Positions 41,190-51,805 of a stretch of 64,000 nucleotides of DNA are shown here, piece by piece. Source of the stretch: Xenorhabdus poinarii G6 (GTDB lineage Bacteria; Pseudomonadota; Gammaproteobacteria; Enterobacterales; Enterobacteriaceae). A program made the translations under genes and the position numbers. Positions within the stretch are counted from its first letter, which is position 1, and the number at the start of each line of letters is the position of its first letter. Below the pieces are notes generated by a model, which was not told the DNA's origin, ran no database searches, and saw nothing but the letters and a program-made list of their open reading frames with translations. The DNA is taken from assembly GCF_000968175.1 (NCBI RefSeq), contig NZ_FO704551.1, positions 1,612,001 to 1,676,000 on the forward strand, given 5' to 3'.

Positions 41190-42050
41190 TTATCTTTCTT
41201 TTTGCTGAAAAGACAATGAGTTTTGGCGTGCTGCCTGAAACTCACCACTGAAAAAATGGTCAGCATCTTCTATTGAAGATTTTTGGTTTTTAAGAATAAA
41301 GTTATCGAAAGCCGTTTTGATATCCTGATCTGCTAACGCTTGATAATTAAATAAAGAAATACAGGAGGAATACGCAAATTCAACGTGAATATTTTTATTA
41401 GAGGCGCAGTTTGACACAAATTTTGCATTGGTTCTGTCAAAATCGATTTTATACAGTTTCATCTTGGGAACATACATAACGCCATTTTCAACGCCAATGG
41501 CTTCAATAACATTGGCTACGGTGAGTGTGGAATAATAATCGCCGTTCCGTTTTAATCCAAGTCTTATAGCATCCCCTTGTTTTTGCAAGAAGTTAAAAAA
41601 ACTGTTCAGGCTAGGAGAGTCTGCATTTAAAATAATATCCATGATAAGCTGAAGTAAATTAGTGGCAATGGAAATGCCCTTCATTTCATGCTGATAAGTT
41701 TGGCTTTCGATATTCATGACGCTCATCAAGGGCAATTTTGCCGTGATATCTCCCCAAAATTGGATGTCAGTCTTCTCTTTTTTGCCATGAACATCAGTAT
41801 ATTTTGTGATGTAATCAGCGACGATGGATGAAAGCGAAATTTGTATTCTTTTAATTTCATTCATTTTTTGTATGACACTGGCGTTGTCTACCAGGGTTGA
41901 CGTAATCATAAATTGCACAAGGCCATCGGTATCACTGAGCTGATAATCTGATAAAGAAAATTTGTCTTTAATATCAGCGGAAAAAAACTTATCTGCCTGT
42001 TGTATCTGGCTGAGATAATGTCGGCATGCTTTATTTTTTGCTGTATTCAT
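41190..42050 (-). CDS. Unidentified 286-residue protein
   Basis: I do not recognise this protein. The second of two adjacent ATGs (42050) is chosen because GGGAGG lies at ideal spacing (about 6 bases). It lacks a signal peptide; the longest hydrophobic stretch is a likely amphipathic helix at about 128-143 (IATNLLQLIMDIILNA). Helical segments dominate the first 160 residues; the later part looks mixed alpha/beta (GVMYVPKMKLYKIDFDR). Cysteines are at 9, 215 and 230. It is more A+T-rich than cysB and acnA and fills a place where E. coli has only tiny genes (ymiA, yciX). The codon pattern and strong ribosome-binding site argue it is real. An Evf-like insect-gut persistence factor is conceivable by size and context but unverified. 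Confidence 0.75.
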   Translation of the reverse strand: MNTAKNKACRHYLSQIQQADKFFSADIKDKFSLSDYQLSDTDGLVQFMITSTLVDNASVIQKMNEIKRIQISLSSIVADYITKYTDVHGKKEKTDIQFWGDITAKLPLMSVMNIESQTYQHEMKGISIATNLLQLIMDIILNADSPSLNSFFNFLQKQGDAIRLGLKRNGDYYSTLTVANVIEAIGVENGVMYVPKMKLYKIDFDRTNAKFVSNCASNKNIHVEFAYSSCISLFNYQALADQDIKTAFDNFILKNQKSSIEDADHFFSGEFQAARQNSLSFQQKER

Positions 42051-42313
42051 CATTTACCTCCCGTTGCTAAATAAATTTATTGCGTGTTTTGCGCCGTTTT
42101 TTCTATCCATCATTCGTCAAAATACATTTATTTATTTTCGTCAAACTTGGCTGAATAAAGCTTATCGCCTTTGGCAGTGTCATTATTAAAATTTATCAAT
42201 AAATACGCGTTTATAGCGAGTAAGCAAAAAATGTGGTGGCAGAATAACAAATATTTACTTATGTGATATGTTTAATGGTGTTACTGACCATAAATAATAA
42301 GAATGGAGGAGTT

Positions 42314-45031
42314 ATGTCGTTTAAATTGAAAACGGACTGCGCTTCAACGCTCTCGGTTGAGAGTCAATCGGGCAGTCATAAATCCACTGGCAGTTCAACC
42401 TATCACTATTACAGTTTACCTCTTTTATCTGAACAATTGGGTGATATATCCCGCCTACCCAAATCCCTGAAAGTTTTGCTTGAAAATCTCCTGCGCAATA
42501 TGGATGGTGAATCGGTTGTGGAAGACGATTTGAAGGCGCTGGTGGAATGGCAAAAAAACGGTCATGCAGACCGGGAAATTGCGTATCGTCCCGCACGTGT
42601 GCTTATGCAGGATTTTACGGGAGTGCCGGCTATCGTAGATCTTGCTGCAATGCGGGAAGCCGTGTTGAGGCTCGGTGGAAATGTAGAGCAAGTTAATCCA
42701 TTATCTCCCGTTGATTTAGTGATTGATCACTCGGTGATGGTGGATAAGTTCGGCACTGAGCAAGCATTTTCAGAAAACGTGCAAATAGAGATGACACGCA
42801 ACTATGAACGTTATCTATTTTTGCGTTGGGGACAAAAAGCGTTTAATCGTTTCCGTGTCGTTCCCCCCGGAACAGGCATTTGTCATCAGGTCAACCTGGA
42901 GTATCTGGGAAAGACGGTTTGGTATGAACACCAGGCCGGTAAAAATGTGGCTTATCCTGATACGCTGGTTGGAACAGACTCCCATACAACCATGATTAAC
43001 GGTTTGGGCGTTCTCGGCTGGGGTGTCGGGGGCATTGAAGCTGAAGCCGCTATGTTGGGGCAGCCGGTTTCCATGCTGATCCCGGATGTGGTTGGCTTTA
43101 AATTAACCGGGCAATTACGGGAAGGGATTACGGCAACGGATCTGGTTTTGACTGTGACACAAATGCTGCGTAAATACGGTGTTGTCGGTAAATTTGTTGA
43201 ATTTTATGGTGACGGATTATCGTATTTGCCGCTGGCAGATAGAGCAACGATTGCCAATATGTCGCCGGAATATGGGGCAACCTGCGGTTTCTTCCCGGTT
43301 GATGACATTACATTAAGTTATATGCGTTTGACCGGACGTCATGAAGAGGAAATCGCGCTGGTCGAAGACTATTGCAAAATTCAGGGGCTATGGCGTAACG
43401 CGGGGGACGAACCTATCTTTACCCGCACCCTTGAGTTAGATATGTCGACGGTCGAAACCAGTTTGGCTGGGCCAAAACGTCCTCAGGATCGGGTTGCGTT
43501 AGGGAATGTCCCGCAGGCTTTTCAATCTGCGGTGGAATTGGATATTCATAAAATGCAGGAGGCTTCATCGACAGTTTCAACGGCAACCGAGGTCACTTTA
43601 GATAATCAAACGTTTTTATTGTCAGAGGGTGCAGTGGTGATTGCGGCGATTACCTCCTGTACCAATACGTCTAACCCCAGTGTCTTGATGACCGCAGGTT
43701 TACTTGCCAAAAAAGCGGTTGAAAAAGGGCTACAGCGTCAACCGTGGGTTAAAACCTCACTGGCGCCTGGTTCAAAAGTCGTGACAGATTATCTGAAATT
43801 GGCGGGTTTTATGCCATATCTGGAAAAACTGGGTTTTAATTTAGTGGGATATGGTTGTACTACCTGTATCGGTAACTCAGGGCCATTGCCTGAACCGATT
43901 GAAGCCGCCATTAAGCAATCTGATCTGATGGTTGGCGCGGTGCTTTCCGGTAACCGTAATTTTGAAGGACGCATTCACCCATTGGTGACAACGAACTGGC
44001 TGGCATCACCGCCGTTGGTCGTGGCTTACGCACTTTCTGGTAATATGAAAAAAGATCTGACGCGCGAGCCTCTCGGAAAAGATCAACAAGGTCATGATGT
44101 GTACCTGAAAGATATCTGGCCCACTAATGCAGAAGTTGCAGATGCGGTCGGCAAAGTGAAAACCGATATGTTCCACAAAGAATACAGTGCGGTGTTTGAT
44201 GGTGATGAGAGCTGGCAATCGCTGAGTGTCGAAAGTTCAGCGACTTATCCCTGGCAGCCAGATTCCACTTATATACGACATCCTCCTTTTTTCAGTGAGA
44301 TGACGGCTGAACCTAAACCGGTTACCGATATTCATCAGGCGCATATATTGGCGATTTTAGGGGATTCCGTTACGACAGATCACATTTCTCCTGCGGGAAA
44401 TATCAAAGCAGATAGCCCTGCTGGACGTTATTTACAACAGCATGGCGTGACCCCCGAACACTTTAACTCTTATGGTTCGAGACGTGGAAATCATGAAGTG
44501 ATGATGCGAGGAACGTTTGCTAATATCCGTATCCGTAATGAAATGGTACCCGGCATAGAAGGAGGATATACCCGTCATATTCCTTCACAATCGCAACTTG
44601 CTATTTATGATGCCGCGATGCGCTATCAAGAGGAAAAAATACCCTTAGCTATTATTGCGGGTAAAGAATATGGTTCAGGCTCAAGCCGTGACTGGGCGGC
44701 AAAAGGAACAAGATTACTGGGCGTCAGGGTGGTGATTGCGGGATCTTTTGAACGTATTCACCGTTCCAACTTGATTGGTATGGGCGTTTTGCCTCTGGAG
44801 TTTCCTCAAGGTGTCAGTCGCAAGACATTAAATCTGACAGGAGAAGAGAAAATTGATATTACAGGACTCGCTCATCTTCAGCCAGGGCAAACAGTGGCGG
44901 TGAAAGTGACTTACGCTGATGGGCGGGAAGTTGTGGTTGATACCCGTTGCCGTATTGATACGGACACCGAGCTGGCTTACTTTTATCATGATGGCATATT
45001 GCATTACGTTATTCGTAATATGTTGAAATAA
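42314..45031 (+). CDS. acnA: Aconitate hydratase A
   Basis: AcnA interconverts citrate and isocitrate with a [4Fe-4S] cluster; it is the stress-stable isozyme and can bind RNA when it loses the cluster. The start at 42314 follows GGAGGA and gives 905 residues, about 14 more than E. coli, the excess being in a Ser/Thr-rich N-terminus ([20 protein letters not shown]). Cluster cysteines occur in [14 protein letters not shown] and [15 protein letters not shown]. The swivelling domain has [16 protein letters not shown]. Open frame upstream to 42263 is not used. Confidence 0.96.
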   Translation: MSFKLKTDCASTLSVESQSGSHKSTGSSTYHYYSLPLLSEQLGDISRLPKSLKVLLENLLRNMDGESVVEDDLKALVEWQKNGHADREIAYRPARVLMQDFTGVPAIVDLAAMREAVLRLGGNVEQVNPLSPVDLVIDHSVMVDKFGTEQAFSENVQIEMTRNYERYLFLRWGQKAFNRFRVVPPGTGICHQVNLEYLGKTVWYEHQAGKNVAYPDTLVGTDSHTTMINGLGVLGWGVGGIEAEAAMLGQPVSMLIPDVVGFKLTGQLREGITATDLVLTVTQMLRKYGVVGKFVEFYGDGLSYLPLADRATIANMSPEYGATCGFFPVDDITLSYMRLTGRHEEEIALVEDYCKIQGLWRNAGDEPIFTRTLELDMSTVETSLAGPKRPQDRVALGNVPQAFQSAVELDIHKMQEASSTVSTATEVTLDNQTFLLSEGAVVIAAITSCTNTSNPSVLMTAGLLAKKAVEKGLQRQPWVKTSLAPGSKVVTDYLKLAGFMPYLEKLGFNLVGYGCTTCIGNSGPLPEPIEAAIKQSDLMVGAVLSGNRNFEGRIHPLVTTNWLASPPLVVAYALSGNMKKDLTREPLGKDQQGHDVYLKDIWPTNAEVADAVGKVKTDMFHKEYSAVFDGDESWQSLSVESSATYPWQPDSTYIRHPPFFSEMTAEPKPVTDIHQAHILAILGDSVTTDHISPAGNIKADSPAGRYLQQHGVTPEHFNSYGSRRGNHEVMMRGTFANIRIRNEMVPGIEGGYTRHIPSQSQLAIYDAAMRYQEEKIPLAIIAGKEYGSGSSRDWAAKGTRLLGVRVVIAGSFERIHRSNLIGMGVLPLEFPQGVSRKTLNLTGEEKIDITGLAHLQPGQTVAVKVTYADGREVVVDTRCRIDTDTELAYFYHDGILHYVIRNMLK

Positions 45032-45056
45032 ATTAGCGATAAAAGGTGAGGGAAAT

Positions 45057-45087
45057 AAAAACTGCGTCCACACCGACGCAGTTTTTT
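45057..45087. terminator. Bidirectional terminator between acnA and ribA
   Basis: AAAACTGCGTC, loop CACACC, GACGCAGTTTTTT: a perfect stem with A and T tracts, serving convergent acnA and ribA. Confidence 0.88.
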
Positions 45088-45124
45088 GTAGAACGGACAG
45101 ACAATCATGCGCGAATTTTTCGCC

Positions 45125-45715
45125 TTATTTGAACAGTAGATGACCCATTCGATTTGCTTTCGTATCCAGGTAATGGGCATTTTTGGGATTACGCCCGACA
45201 ATCAATGGGACACGTTCAATAACATTAATACCCGCTTCTAGTATGATCTCAACTTTTTTAGGGTTGTTGGTAAGAAGACGAATTTTTTTAATATTCAGTA
45301 GATTATACATATCTGCGCAAAGGGTGAAATCGCGCTCATCTGCGGCGAAACCTAATTGATGGTTAGCTTCAACCGTGTCAATGCCCTGATCCTGTAACGC
45401 ATAAGCACGGATTTTATTCAGCAGACCAATATTGCGGCCTTCCTGACGGTGATAGAGCAAAACGCCGCAGCCTTCCTGACTAATTTGTGTAAGGGCTGCT
45501 TCTAATTGAAAACCACAATCACATCTCAGGCTGAATAGGGCATCTCCGGTGAGACATTCTGAATGGATACGCGATAATACTGGCTTATCACCGGAAATAT
45601 CACCGAAAACAAGCGCGACATGATCGCGACCTGTTTTTATTTCTTCAAATCCAATCATCACAAACTCACCCCAGGGGGTGGGTAATTTCGCTTCAGCTAC
45701 TCGTTTTAGCTGCAT
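45125..45715 (-). CDS. ribA: GTP cyclohydrolase II
   Basis: RibA opens GTP to diaminopyrimidine, the first step of riboflavin synthesis. From [10 protein letters not shown] it has 196 residues, the E. coli length; a start four codons upstream (45727) is equally open and no good ribosome-binding site decides between them. Zinc ligands Cys54, Cys65 and Cys67 ([18 protein letters not shown]) and the [14 protein letters not shown] active-site loop are intact. The E. coli neighbour pgpB is absent. Confidence 0.95.
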   Translation of the reverse strand: MQLKRVAEAKLPTPWGEFVMIGFEEIKTGRDHVALVFGDISGDKPVLSRIHSECLTGDALFSLRCDCGFQLEAALTQISQEGCGVLLYHRQEGRNIGLLNKIRAYALQDQGIDTVEANHQLGFAADERDFTLCADMYNLLNIKKIRLLTNNPKKVEIILEAGINVIERVPLIVGRNPKNAHYLDTKANRMGHLLFK

Positions 45716-46114
45716 TTTTGTATTCATATGTTGCTTTGACTCGTTATAAATATGATGACGATACTTAGAAAATACCGGTTGAGAAATCAGCCAAAACTAC
45801 GTAAAAAATTTCTCTGATGACAACGCATGTACGCCGATGGATTGTAACAGAAATTATGAATACGTATGTATGTTAAAGAGTCAGTCTATTCTTGATCATG
45901 GATAACGGTATTAACGTGCTAAACTATAGGCAGATTTTTGCAGAAAACGGTAGAATTGAACGTAATCACGCGGGATAATATCATAAAAAGAAAGAAATCA
46001 TCATTTATTGCAATAAATCGCTTCCTTTGCGTGGATGAGAAATGCTAATTTAACACGCCACTGTGTCTGTTATTTGGCATAACGAATCAGCAACAATAGA
46101 TAACAGGAAGAAAT
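45716..46114. other. Gene-free region between ribA and lapA
   Basis: This 399-base divergent region occupies the place where E. coli has pgpB. It contains no supported open frame. It should hold the ribA promoter and that of lapAB, which is heat-shock (sigma-32) controlled in E. coli; no clear hexamers are assigned here. Confidence 0.5.
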
Positions 46115-46429
46115 GTGAAATATTTTCTAATTTTATTACTGGCACTGGCTATTTTTGTTATCTCAGTAACACTGGGAGCAAATAATAATCAAATAGTGAC
46201 ATTTAATTATTTGATTGCTAAAGGTGATTATTCTGTATCCACATTGCTGGCTGCGTTGTTTGCTGTTGGCTTTGTTCTCGGTTGGGGAATTTGTGGCGTT
46301 TTTTACCTGCGTACCTGTGTTTCTTTGCGACAGGCAAAACGCAAAATCAAGCGGCTGGAAACGCAATTGGGGCAGCCCTCTGAATCATCGACAAAAGCCG
46401 TTTCTACCGTAGCATTAAACAAGGAATGA
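46115..46429 (+). CDS. lapA: Lipopolysaccharide assembly protein A
   Basis: LapA works with LapB in LPS assembly and in controlling LpxC breakdown. It starts with GTG at 46115 (AGGAAG upstream) and has 104 residues with two transmembrane helices (about 2-20 and 42-66) and a cytoplasmic basic coiled tail (LRQAKRKIKRLETQL). It ends 6 bases before lapB, so the two form an operon as in E. coli (yciS-yciM). Confidence 0.94.
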   Translation: MKYFLILLLALAIFVISVTLGANNNQIVTFNYLIAKGDYSVSTLLAALFAVGFVLGWGICGVFYLRTCVSLRQAKRKIKRLETQLGQPSESSTKAVSTVALNKE

Positions 46430-46435
46430 TCCTCC

Positions 46436-47605
46436 ATGTTAGAGCTGTTGTTTCTGTTGCTTCCCATTGCGGCCGCGTATGGTTGGTATATGGGGCGCAG
46501 AAGTGCTCAACAAGATAAACAACAATCCGCCGACCGCCTGTCACGTGAATATGTTGATGGTGTTAATTTTCTGCTATCCAATCAGCAAGATAAAGCAGTA
46601 GACTTATTTCTCGATATGCTGAAAGAGGATAGCTCGGCATTTGAGGCTCACCTCACACTGGGAAATCTATTCCGTTCTCGTGGTGAAGTTGAAAAGGCTA
46701 TCCGTATTCACCAATCCCTGATGGAAAGTGCTTCACTGACATTTGAGCAGCGCTTACTTGCGATCCAGCAACTTGGGCAAGATTATATGGCTGCCGGTGT
46801 TTATGATCGAGCAGAAAACATGTTCATTCAGTTGGTTGACGAAACTGACTTCCGTGAAAACGCATTCAATTCATTACTCACCATCTATCAATCGACCAGT
46901 GATTGGAAAAAAGCCATTGGGATTGCAGAGAAACTTGTAAAGCTCGGTAAACACCCTTTTCGAGAAAAAATTGCCCATTTTTATTGTGAGCTGGCTTTGC
47001 AATGTATGGGGAGTGACGACTTTACGGGTGCGATGGGTTATTTGAATAAAGCGGTTCAAGTAGACAAAAATTGCGCCCGTGTTTCGATCATGTTTGGTCG
47101 CATTTATATGGCTCAGGGAGAATATGAAAAAGCAACTGATGCGTTGAAACGTATTCTCGAACAGGATAAACACGTTGTCAGTGAATCGTTGCCGATGCTG
47201 CAAGAATGTTATCAGCAGTTATCCCGACCGGATGAATGGCAAGCTTTTATTCAGCGCTGTGTAGACGAAAAATGTGGTGCAATTGCTGAGCTGTATATGG
47301 CCGATATTCTTGAAAAGAACGAAGGGCGTGATGTCGCTCAGAATTACATTAACCGGCAATTAGAACGCCACCCAACCATGAGGTTGTTTTATCGTCTGAT
47401 GGATTACCATTTGACTGAGGCAGAAGAAGGGCGAGCTAAAGAAAGTTTGATTCTTTTGCGTAATATGGTCGGTGAGCAAATCCGGACGAAACCCGATTAT
47501 CGGTGCCATAAATGTGGCTTCACCTCCCGTTCGTTATATTGGCATTGTCCATCATGCCGTTCATGGGACTCGATTAAACCGATCAGAGGGCTGGATGGTC
47601 AGTGA
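46436..47605 (+). CDS. lapB: Lipopolysaccharide assembly protein B
   Basis: LapB recruits the FtsH protease to LpxC and so sets LPS output. The 389 residues have an N-terminal membrane anchor (3-17), tetratricopeptide repeats through about 340 (for example FEAHLTLGNLFRSRGEVEKA), and a C-terminal rubredoxin-like metal site with Cys357, Cys360, Cys371 and Cys374 (CHKCGF, CPSC). All four ligands are present. The length equals E. coli YciM. Confidence 0.96.
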   Translation: MLELLFLLLPIAAAYGWYMGRRSAQQDKQQSADRLSREYVDGVNFLLSNQQDKAVDLFLDMLKEDSSAFEAHLTLGNLFRSRGEVEKAIRIHQSLMESASLTFEQRLLAIQQLGQDYMAAGVYDRAENMFIQLVDETDFRENAFNSLLTIYQSTSDWKKAIGIAEKLVKLGKHPFREKIAHFYCELALQCMGSDDFTGAMGYLNKAVQVDKNCARVSIMFGRIYMAQGEYEKATDALKRILEQDKHVVSESLPMLQECYQQLSRPDEWQAFIQRCVDEKCGAIAELYMADILEKNEGRDVAQNYINRQLERHPTMRLFYRLMDYHLTEAEEGRAKESLILLRNMVGEQIRTKPDYRCHKCGFTSRSLYWHCPSCRSWDSIKPIRGLDGQ

Positions 47606-47691
47606 CAGCGTCACGTGATCGACAGGCGTCTATAAGCAAGATATTGTGATAATTAATTCATATGATAACTGGTAACTCGAAGGGCCTAAAA

Positions 47692-48432
47692 ATGACTTCC
47701 CACACTGCTCACACTTTAGCGAAACAGGTTGACTCGCCTGTTATTGTTGCATTGGATTATGACAATCAGAGTGCAGCGCTGGCATTTGTTGACAAGATTG
47801 ATCCAAAATCTTGTCGTCTGAAAGTGGGCAAAGAAATGTTCACACTGTATGGCCCGCAATTTGTTCAAACGCTGCATCAGCGTGGTTTTGATGTGTTTTT
47901 GGATCTTAAATTTCATGATATTCCCCATACAACGGCAAGGGCTGTCGCCGCCGCGGCTGAACTGGGTGTATGGATGGTTAATGTCCACGCAACGGGGGGG
48001 GCGAGAATGATGACAGCGGCTAAAGATGCGTTACTGCCTTACGGTAAGGATGCCCCCCTGTTGATTGCGGTGACTGTGCTGACCAGTATGGAACAGTCTG
48101 ATTTATTGGACATAGGCCTTGATATCACGCCAGCACAATATGCTGAGCGTTTGGCGTTGTTGGCAAAACAGTGTGGGTTGGATGGTGTCGTTTGCTCAGC
48201 TCATGAAGCACAACAACTGAAAACAGCATGTGGACAGACGTTCCAACTGGTGACACCGGGTATTCGCCCTGAAGGTGCTGCTGCCGGTGATCAGCGCCGG
48301 ATCATGACGCCGCCTCAGGCGGTTCAGGCTGGCGTAGATTATATGGTGATTGGTCGTCCTATTACCCGATCAGACGATCCCGCATTGGCGCTACAGCAAA
48401 TTAATCAATCAATAGGGCGCGTTCATGGATAA
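47692..48432 (+). CDS. pyrF: Orotidine 5'-phosphate decarboxylase
   Basis: PyrF makes UMP from OMP. The start at 47692 (AAGGG upstream) gives 246 residues; ten more in-frame codons to 47662 are not family-like. Active-site residues are Asp22 (ALDYDN), Lys44 (RLKVGKE), and Asp71/Lys73/Asp76 in [20 protein letters not shown] and DYMVIGRPI bind the phosphate. Its end overlaps yciH by 8 bases, as in E. coli. Confidence 0.96.
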   Translation: MTSHTAHTLAKQVDSPVIVALDYDNQSAALAFVDKIDPKSCRLKVGKEMFTLYGPQFVQTLHQRGFDVFLDLKFHDIPHTTARAVAAAAELGVWMVNVHATGGARMMTAAKDALLPYGKDAPLLIAVTVLTSMEQSDLLDIGLDITPAQYAERLALLAKQCGLDGVVCSAHEAQQLKTACGQTFQLVTPGIRPEGAAAGDQRRIMTPPQAVQAGVDYMVIGRPITRSDDPALALQQINQSIGRVHG

Positions 48433-48748
48433 TAACTCGCGTTTGGTTTATTCAACCGATCAGGGACGGATTCAGGAAACAGAAGTCAAACCTGCCCGTC
48501 CAACAGGTGATGGCATTGTGCGTATCCAGCGTCAAACCAGTGGCCGCAAAGGAAAAGGCGTTTGTGTAATTACGGGTATCGATGCCGATGACCAAACATT
48601 GATTAAGTTGGCAGCCGAATTGAAGAAAAAATGTGGCTGTGGCGGTTCTGTCAACGAGGGGAAAATCGAGATCCAAGGCGATAAACGTGACCTGTTGAAG
48701 CAGTTGCTGGAAGCAAAAGGCATGAAAGTGAAACTGGCCGGCGGTTAA
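48425..48748 (+). CDS. yciH: SUI1/eIF1-like protein YciH
   Basis: This 107-residue bacterial homologue of translation factor eIF1 (SUI1 fold) shows [30 protein letters not shown] and [19 protein letters not shown]. In E. coli YciH can influence start-site fidelity, but its normal role is unclear. It overlaps pyrF by 8 bases, suggesting translational coupling. In E. coli osmB follows; here a beta-lactamase gene does. Confidence 0.95.
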   Translation: MDNNSRLVYSTDQGRIQETEVKPARPTGDGIVRIQRQTSGRKGKGVCVITGIDADDQTLIKLAAELKKKCGCGGSVNEGKIEIQGDKRDLLKQLLEAKGMKVKLAGG

Positions 48749-48779
48749 CTTCGGTCTGTTATACACCAATCCATAATAG

Positions 48780-48813
48780 ACAAGCTATGCAGACAATAAA
48801 CTGTATAGCTTGT
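48780..48813. repeat. Inverted repeat between yciH and the beta-lactamase gene
   Basis: ACAAGCTATGCAG and CTGTATAGCTTGT (12 of 13 pairs) flank an 8-base loop between convergent genes. There is no clear T-tract; it may be a weak bidirectional terminator. Confidence 0.5.
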
Positions 48814-48850
48814 GAATGCTAAATATATATTCCGCTTTACTGACTGGGCT

Positions 48851-49771
48851 TTATTTATCCAGCTCCTCGTTTTGAGTCACAATGCGTGCAGCGGCGGCTA
48901 ATACATCGGGACGAGGGTGGGCTTCTTTGTTCTCTGGTTGGGTAAAGTAAGTCGCCAAAACCAGGGGCGTGCGCTTGGCGGTTGGCCAAATTACAGCAAT
49001 ATCATTGGTTGTACCGTAATCGCAGCGACCGGTTTTATCACCTACAAGCCAATCGTTTGGCACACCTGCCCGAATGCTGGTGTTACCGGTTGTATTTCCT
49101 TTTAGCCATACCGTTAGTTGTTCCCGTTGTGTTGTCGCCAAAGCATGCCCTAGTGCTAAATGGTATAAACTGTCTGCCATTGCTTGCGGTGTGGATGTGT
49201 CACGCTTATCACCCGGTACAGCGCTGTTTAACGCCGGTTCGGGACGATCAAGACGAAAATGATTATCACCAATAGTGCGGGCAAACTTTGTTACTTCATG
49301 CGGGCCATTAAGTTGGTTAAGCAGTAAGTTCATCGCCGTATTGTCACTATATTGTAGTGTTGCTGCGCTCAATTCCCCGAATGTCATGCCGTCTTTGAGG
49401 TGTTTTTCTGTTACAGGACTGTACTCAATCAGATCGGATTGCTGATAATGAACGCGTTGGTTTAATAAGTGAGCATTTGTTTCACTCTTTTTCAAAAGAG
49501 CGGATACTGCCATTAATTTACTGGTGCTGCATAGCGGAAAACGTTCATTCGCACGATAAGTGATAGTGGAATGATCAGAGGTATCTATCAACACCACACC
49601 AAGCCGACCATTGCTCTCTTTTTCCAGATTAGAAAGCTGGTGGATGATTTCTTTCTTGTGAGGAATGTGATGTTGATTTACAGCCGCGCAGGCTGGAAAC
49701 GTCAATGATACACCAAACAAGGAAGTCAAAGCAGCGATGAAACGTTGTCTGTTTAATAAAGAAAGTTGCAT
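48851..49771 (-). CDS. Class A beta-lactamase, CTX-M-like, with Cys69/Cys238 pair
   Basis: This periplasmic serine beta-lactamase of 306 residues has a signal peptide (RQR then hydrophobic 11-27, cleavage near ACAA). All class A motifs are present: S70-T-S-K73 (residues 82-85), S130-D-N (142-144), E166 and N170 (EPALN, 178-182) and K234-T-G (246-248). The overall text ([33 protein letters not shown]) is closest to the CTX-M/KLU/OXY group. Unusually it has Cys at Ambler 69 and 238 (residues 81, 250), the disulfide pair of class A carbapenemases, and Arg at 237. There is no LysR-type activator gene beside it. It probably uses its own promoter, since an rnb terminator lies just upstream. Confidence 0.93.
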   Translation of the reverse strand: MQLSLLNRQRFIAALTSLFGVSLTFPACAAVNQHHIPHKKEIIHQLSNLEKESNGRLGVVLIDTSDHSTITYRANERFPLCSTSKLMAVSALLKKSETNAHLLNQRVHYQQSDLIEYSPVTEKHLKDGMTFGELSAATLQYSDNTAMNLLLNQLNGPHEVTKFARTIGDNHFRLDRPEPALNSAVPGDKRDTSTPQAMADSLYHLALGHALATTQREQLTVWLKGNTTGNTSIRAGVPNDWLVGDKTGRCDYGTTNDIAVIWPTAKRTPLVLATYFTQPENKEAHPRPDVLAAAARIVTQNEELDK

Positions 49772-49792
49772 ATGAGATGCCTTTAGGGGTTA

Positions 49793-49820
49793 AAAAAACT
49801 GCCGCCATCAATGGCGGCAG
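49793..49820 (-). terminator. Terminator of rnb
   Basis: On the minus strand, CTGCCGCC, loop ATTGAT, GGCGGCAG followed by six to seven T, 36 bases after the rnb stop and just before the beta-lactamase start. Confidence 0.88.
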
Positions 49821-49855
49821 AGATGTTCTATCGGGCAGTCACTTTAAAATAGGAT

Positions 49856-51805
49856 TTAGACAGGACGAGCCACAATATTGCGGGTTTCCATTCTGACTTC
49901 TTCAATGCGGACATTGATGATGTCATTCAAGCGGTAAACCGTCTCGCCCTTAATTAATACGGAACCTGTTTCTTGACTGCATTGAAGTTCATCGCGGACA
50001 GCATGCAAGAATGGACCGGGTACAAATGCGACGGCACCATTATCGATCAGCCGTACTCTCAGACCACCCCGGGTGATATCGATAATTTCTGCCGGGAAGG
50101 TTTTCTCAGTACCAGCATGGGGGCTGAGGAAACGGGCATAGAGCCAATCGCCAACATCACGCTCTGCCATGCGGTTAGCGCGGCGGCGTTCTGTTAATTG
50201 CAGGCAAAGCGCTTCGGTCAATTTGTCTGCTTCAACTTGCTGAATAATGGCTTTCAGTAAGCGATGGTTGATGATATCGCTGTATTTACGGATAGGTGAT
50301 GTCCAGGTCGCGTAAGCGTCAAACCCAAGCCCGAAATGTGGGCCGGGTTCGGTCTTGATTTCGGCAAAAGTCTGGAAACGGCGGAGGCGGCTGTCCAGGA
50401 ATTGAGTTGGTTGTTTATCCAGTTCACGGCGCAATTCACAGAAACCTTCCAGTTTCAGTAAGGCTTCCGCATTCGCTTCAATACCGTATTCTTTGAGGAC
50501 TTCAACGACTTGGTCAATTTGAGTGGCTTCAAAGCCAGTATGGACGTTATAAATACCAAAACCTAATTTATCACGCAGAACTTTAGCGGCACATAAATTT
50601 GCAGCGATCATGGCTTCTTCAACAATACGATTAGCTGAGCGGCGTTGTTCAATCACGATATCAACAACATTTCCGCCTTCATCAAGCATAAAGCGATAAT
50701 CTGGGCGTTCTTTGAAAATCAACGCATTTTGCAGACGCCAGTGATTGCGGCGTTCACACATCTCTTTCAGCAGCGTGATTTGGGCCGTGACTGCTTCTGA
50801 TTCTGGTTTCCAGCCTTCCTTGCCTTCTAACCAATCTGAAACTTCGTCATAAACCAGCTTATATTTAGATTCAACCCATGCCGTGAAGAACTGGATATCA
50901 TCGCCCAATTGACCCTCAGCCAGAATAGAAACCTGACAAACCAGAGCAGGGCGGCGCACATTAGGACGCAGTGAGCACAGGTCATCAGATAATTCACGGG
51001 GAAGCATCGGAATATTAAAACCTGGCAGATAATTGGTGAAACTGCGTTGATAAGCAATTTCATCCAGTTCGCTACCGGCTTTGATGTAGGCCGTGGGATC
51101 GGCAATCGCAATAGATAGCTTCAGGCTACCATCGTCATTTTGGGTGATGTGCAGTGCATCATCCATATCTTCGGTGGTTGCACTGTCAATAGTGACAAAA
51201 TCAAGCGCTGTCAGATCGATGCGTTCGATAGGGTGATTATCAGCATTATCATCCAACTGACAATCCTTCATTGCAGGGGCTTCACGCTCCAAATTGTGGC
51301 GGGTTAAGGTGACCCACCAGGGGGCGTAATGATCATCACCTTGCGTAATATAGCCAGTAATTTCAGCATGAAAACCGCGATCGCCTTTCAGGGGATGCCG
51401 ACGCATTTCTGCGACGGCCCAATCGCCATTTTCAAAGGTATGGGTAATTTGGTTTGCAGGACGACAAGGAATAGCATCTTTTAATAATGGGTGGTCAGGA
51501 ATAATCCAGAGCCGATTGTCGTTTTCTTTCTTCTGGATCCTGCCGACAAAACGGGTCAGAAAGGGTTCGACCAGAGAGTCAGGTTCGGCGATCTCTTTTT
51601 CTTTGTCTGTGTGGATAGCCGCGATAATTCGGTCACCATGCATTACTTTCTTCATATGAGGCGGTGGAATGAAGTAACTTTTTTGTCCATCAACTTCTAA
51701 AAATCCAAAGCCTTTCTCAGTTCCTTTGACTAAACCTTCAACACGCAAAGTTTGAGCGTGAAGTTGCTGTTTTAGCTGCGCAAGCAGCGGGTTATTTTGA
51801 AACAT
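49856..51805 (-). CDS. rnb: Exoribonuclease II
   Basis: RNase II degrades single-stranded RNA from the 3' end. The 649 residues have N-terminal cold-shock domains (about 18-190), the RNB catalytic domain with Asp207, Asp213, Asp215 and Asp216 in [17 protein letters not shown], and a C-terminal S1 domain (about 560-645). The length is close to E. coli (644). Downstream order differs from E. coli, where yciW and fabI are near; here nth lies upstream on the same strand. Confidence 0.96.
   Translation of the reverse strand: MFQNNPLLAQLKQQLHAQTLRVEGLVKGTEKGFGFLEVDGQKSYFIPPPHMKKVMHGDRIIAAIHTDKEKEIAEPDSLVEPFLTRFVGRIQKKENDNRLWIIPDHPLLKDAIPCRPANQITHTFENGDWAVAEMRRHPLKGDRGFHAEITGYITQGDDHYAPWWVTLTRHNLEREAPAMKDCQLDDNADNHPIERIDLTALDFVTIDSATTEDMDDALHITQNDDGSLKLSIAIADPTAYIKAGSELDEIAYQRSFTNYLPGFNIPMLPRELSDDLCSLRPNVRRPALVCQVSILAEGQLGDDIQFFTAWVESKYKLVYDEVSDWLEGKEGWKPESEAVTAQITLLKEMCERRNHWRLQNALIFKERPDYRFMLDEGGNVVDIVIEQRRSANRIVEEAMIAANLCAAKVLRDKLGFGIYNVHTGFEATQIDQVVEVLKEYGIEANAEALLKLEGFCELRRELDKQPTQFLDSRLRRFQTFAEIKTEPGPHFGLGFDAYATWTSPIRKYSDIINHRLLKAIIQQVEADKLTEALCLQLTERRRANRMAERDVGDWLYARFLSPHAGTEKTFPAEIIDITRGGLRVRLIDNGAVAFVPGPFLHAVRDELQCSQETGSVLIKGETVYRLNDIINVRIEEVRMETRNIVARPV

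Noticed and set aside
45716-46114. FMN riboswitch upstream of ribA
   Set aside because: The conserved RFN-element boxes are not present; in enterics this riboswitch is usually before ribB.
48851-49820. Mobile-element origin for the beta-lactamase gene
   Set aside because: No transposase, integrase, inverted-repeat pair or target duplication is visible around it; base composition is like its neighbours, so an intrinsic chromosomal gene is the simpler reading.
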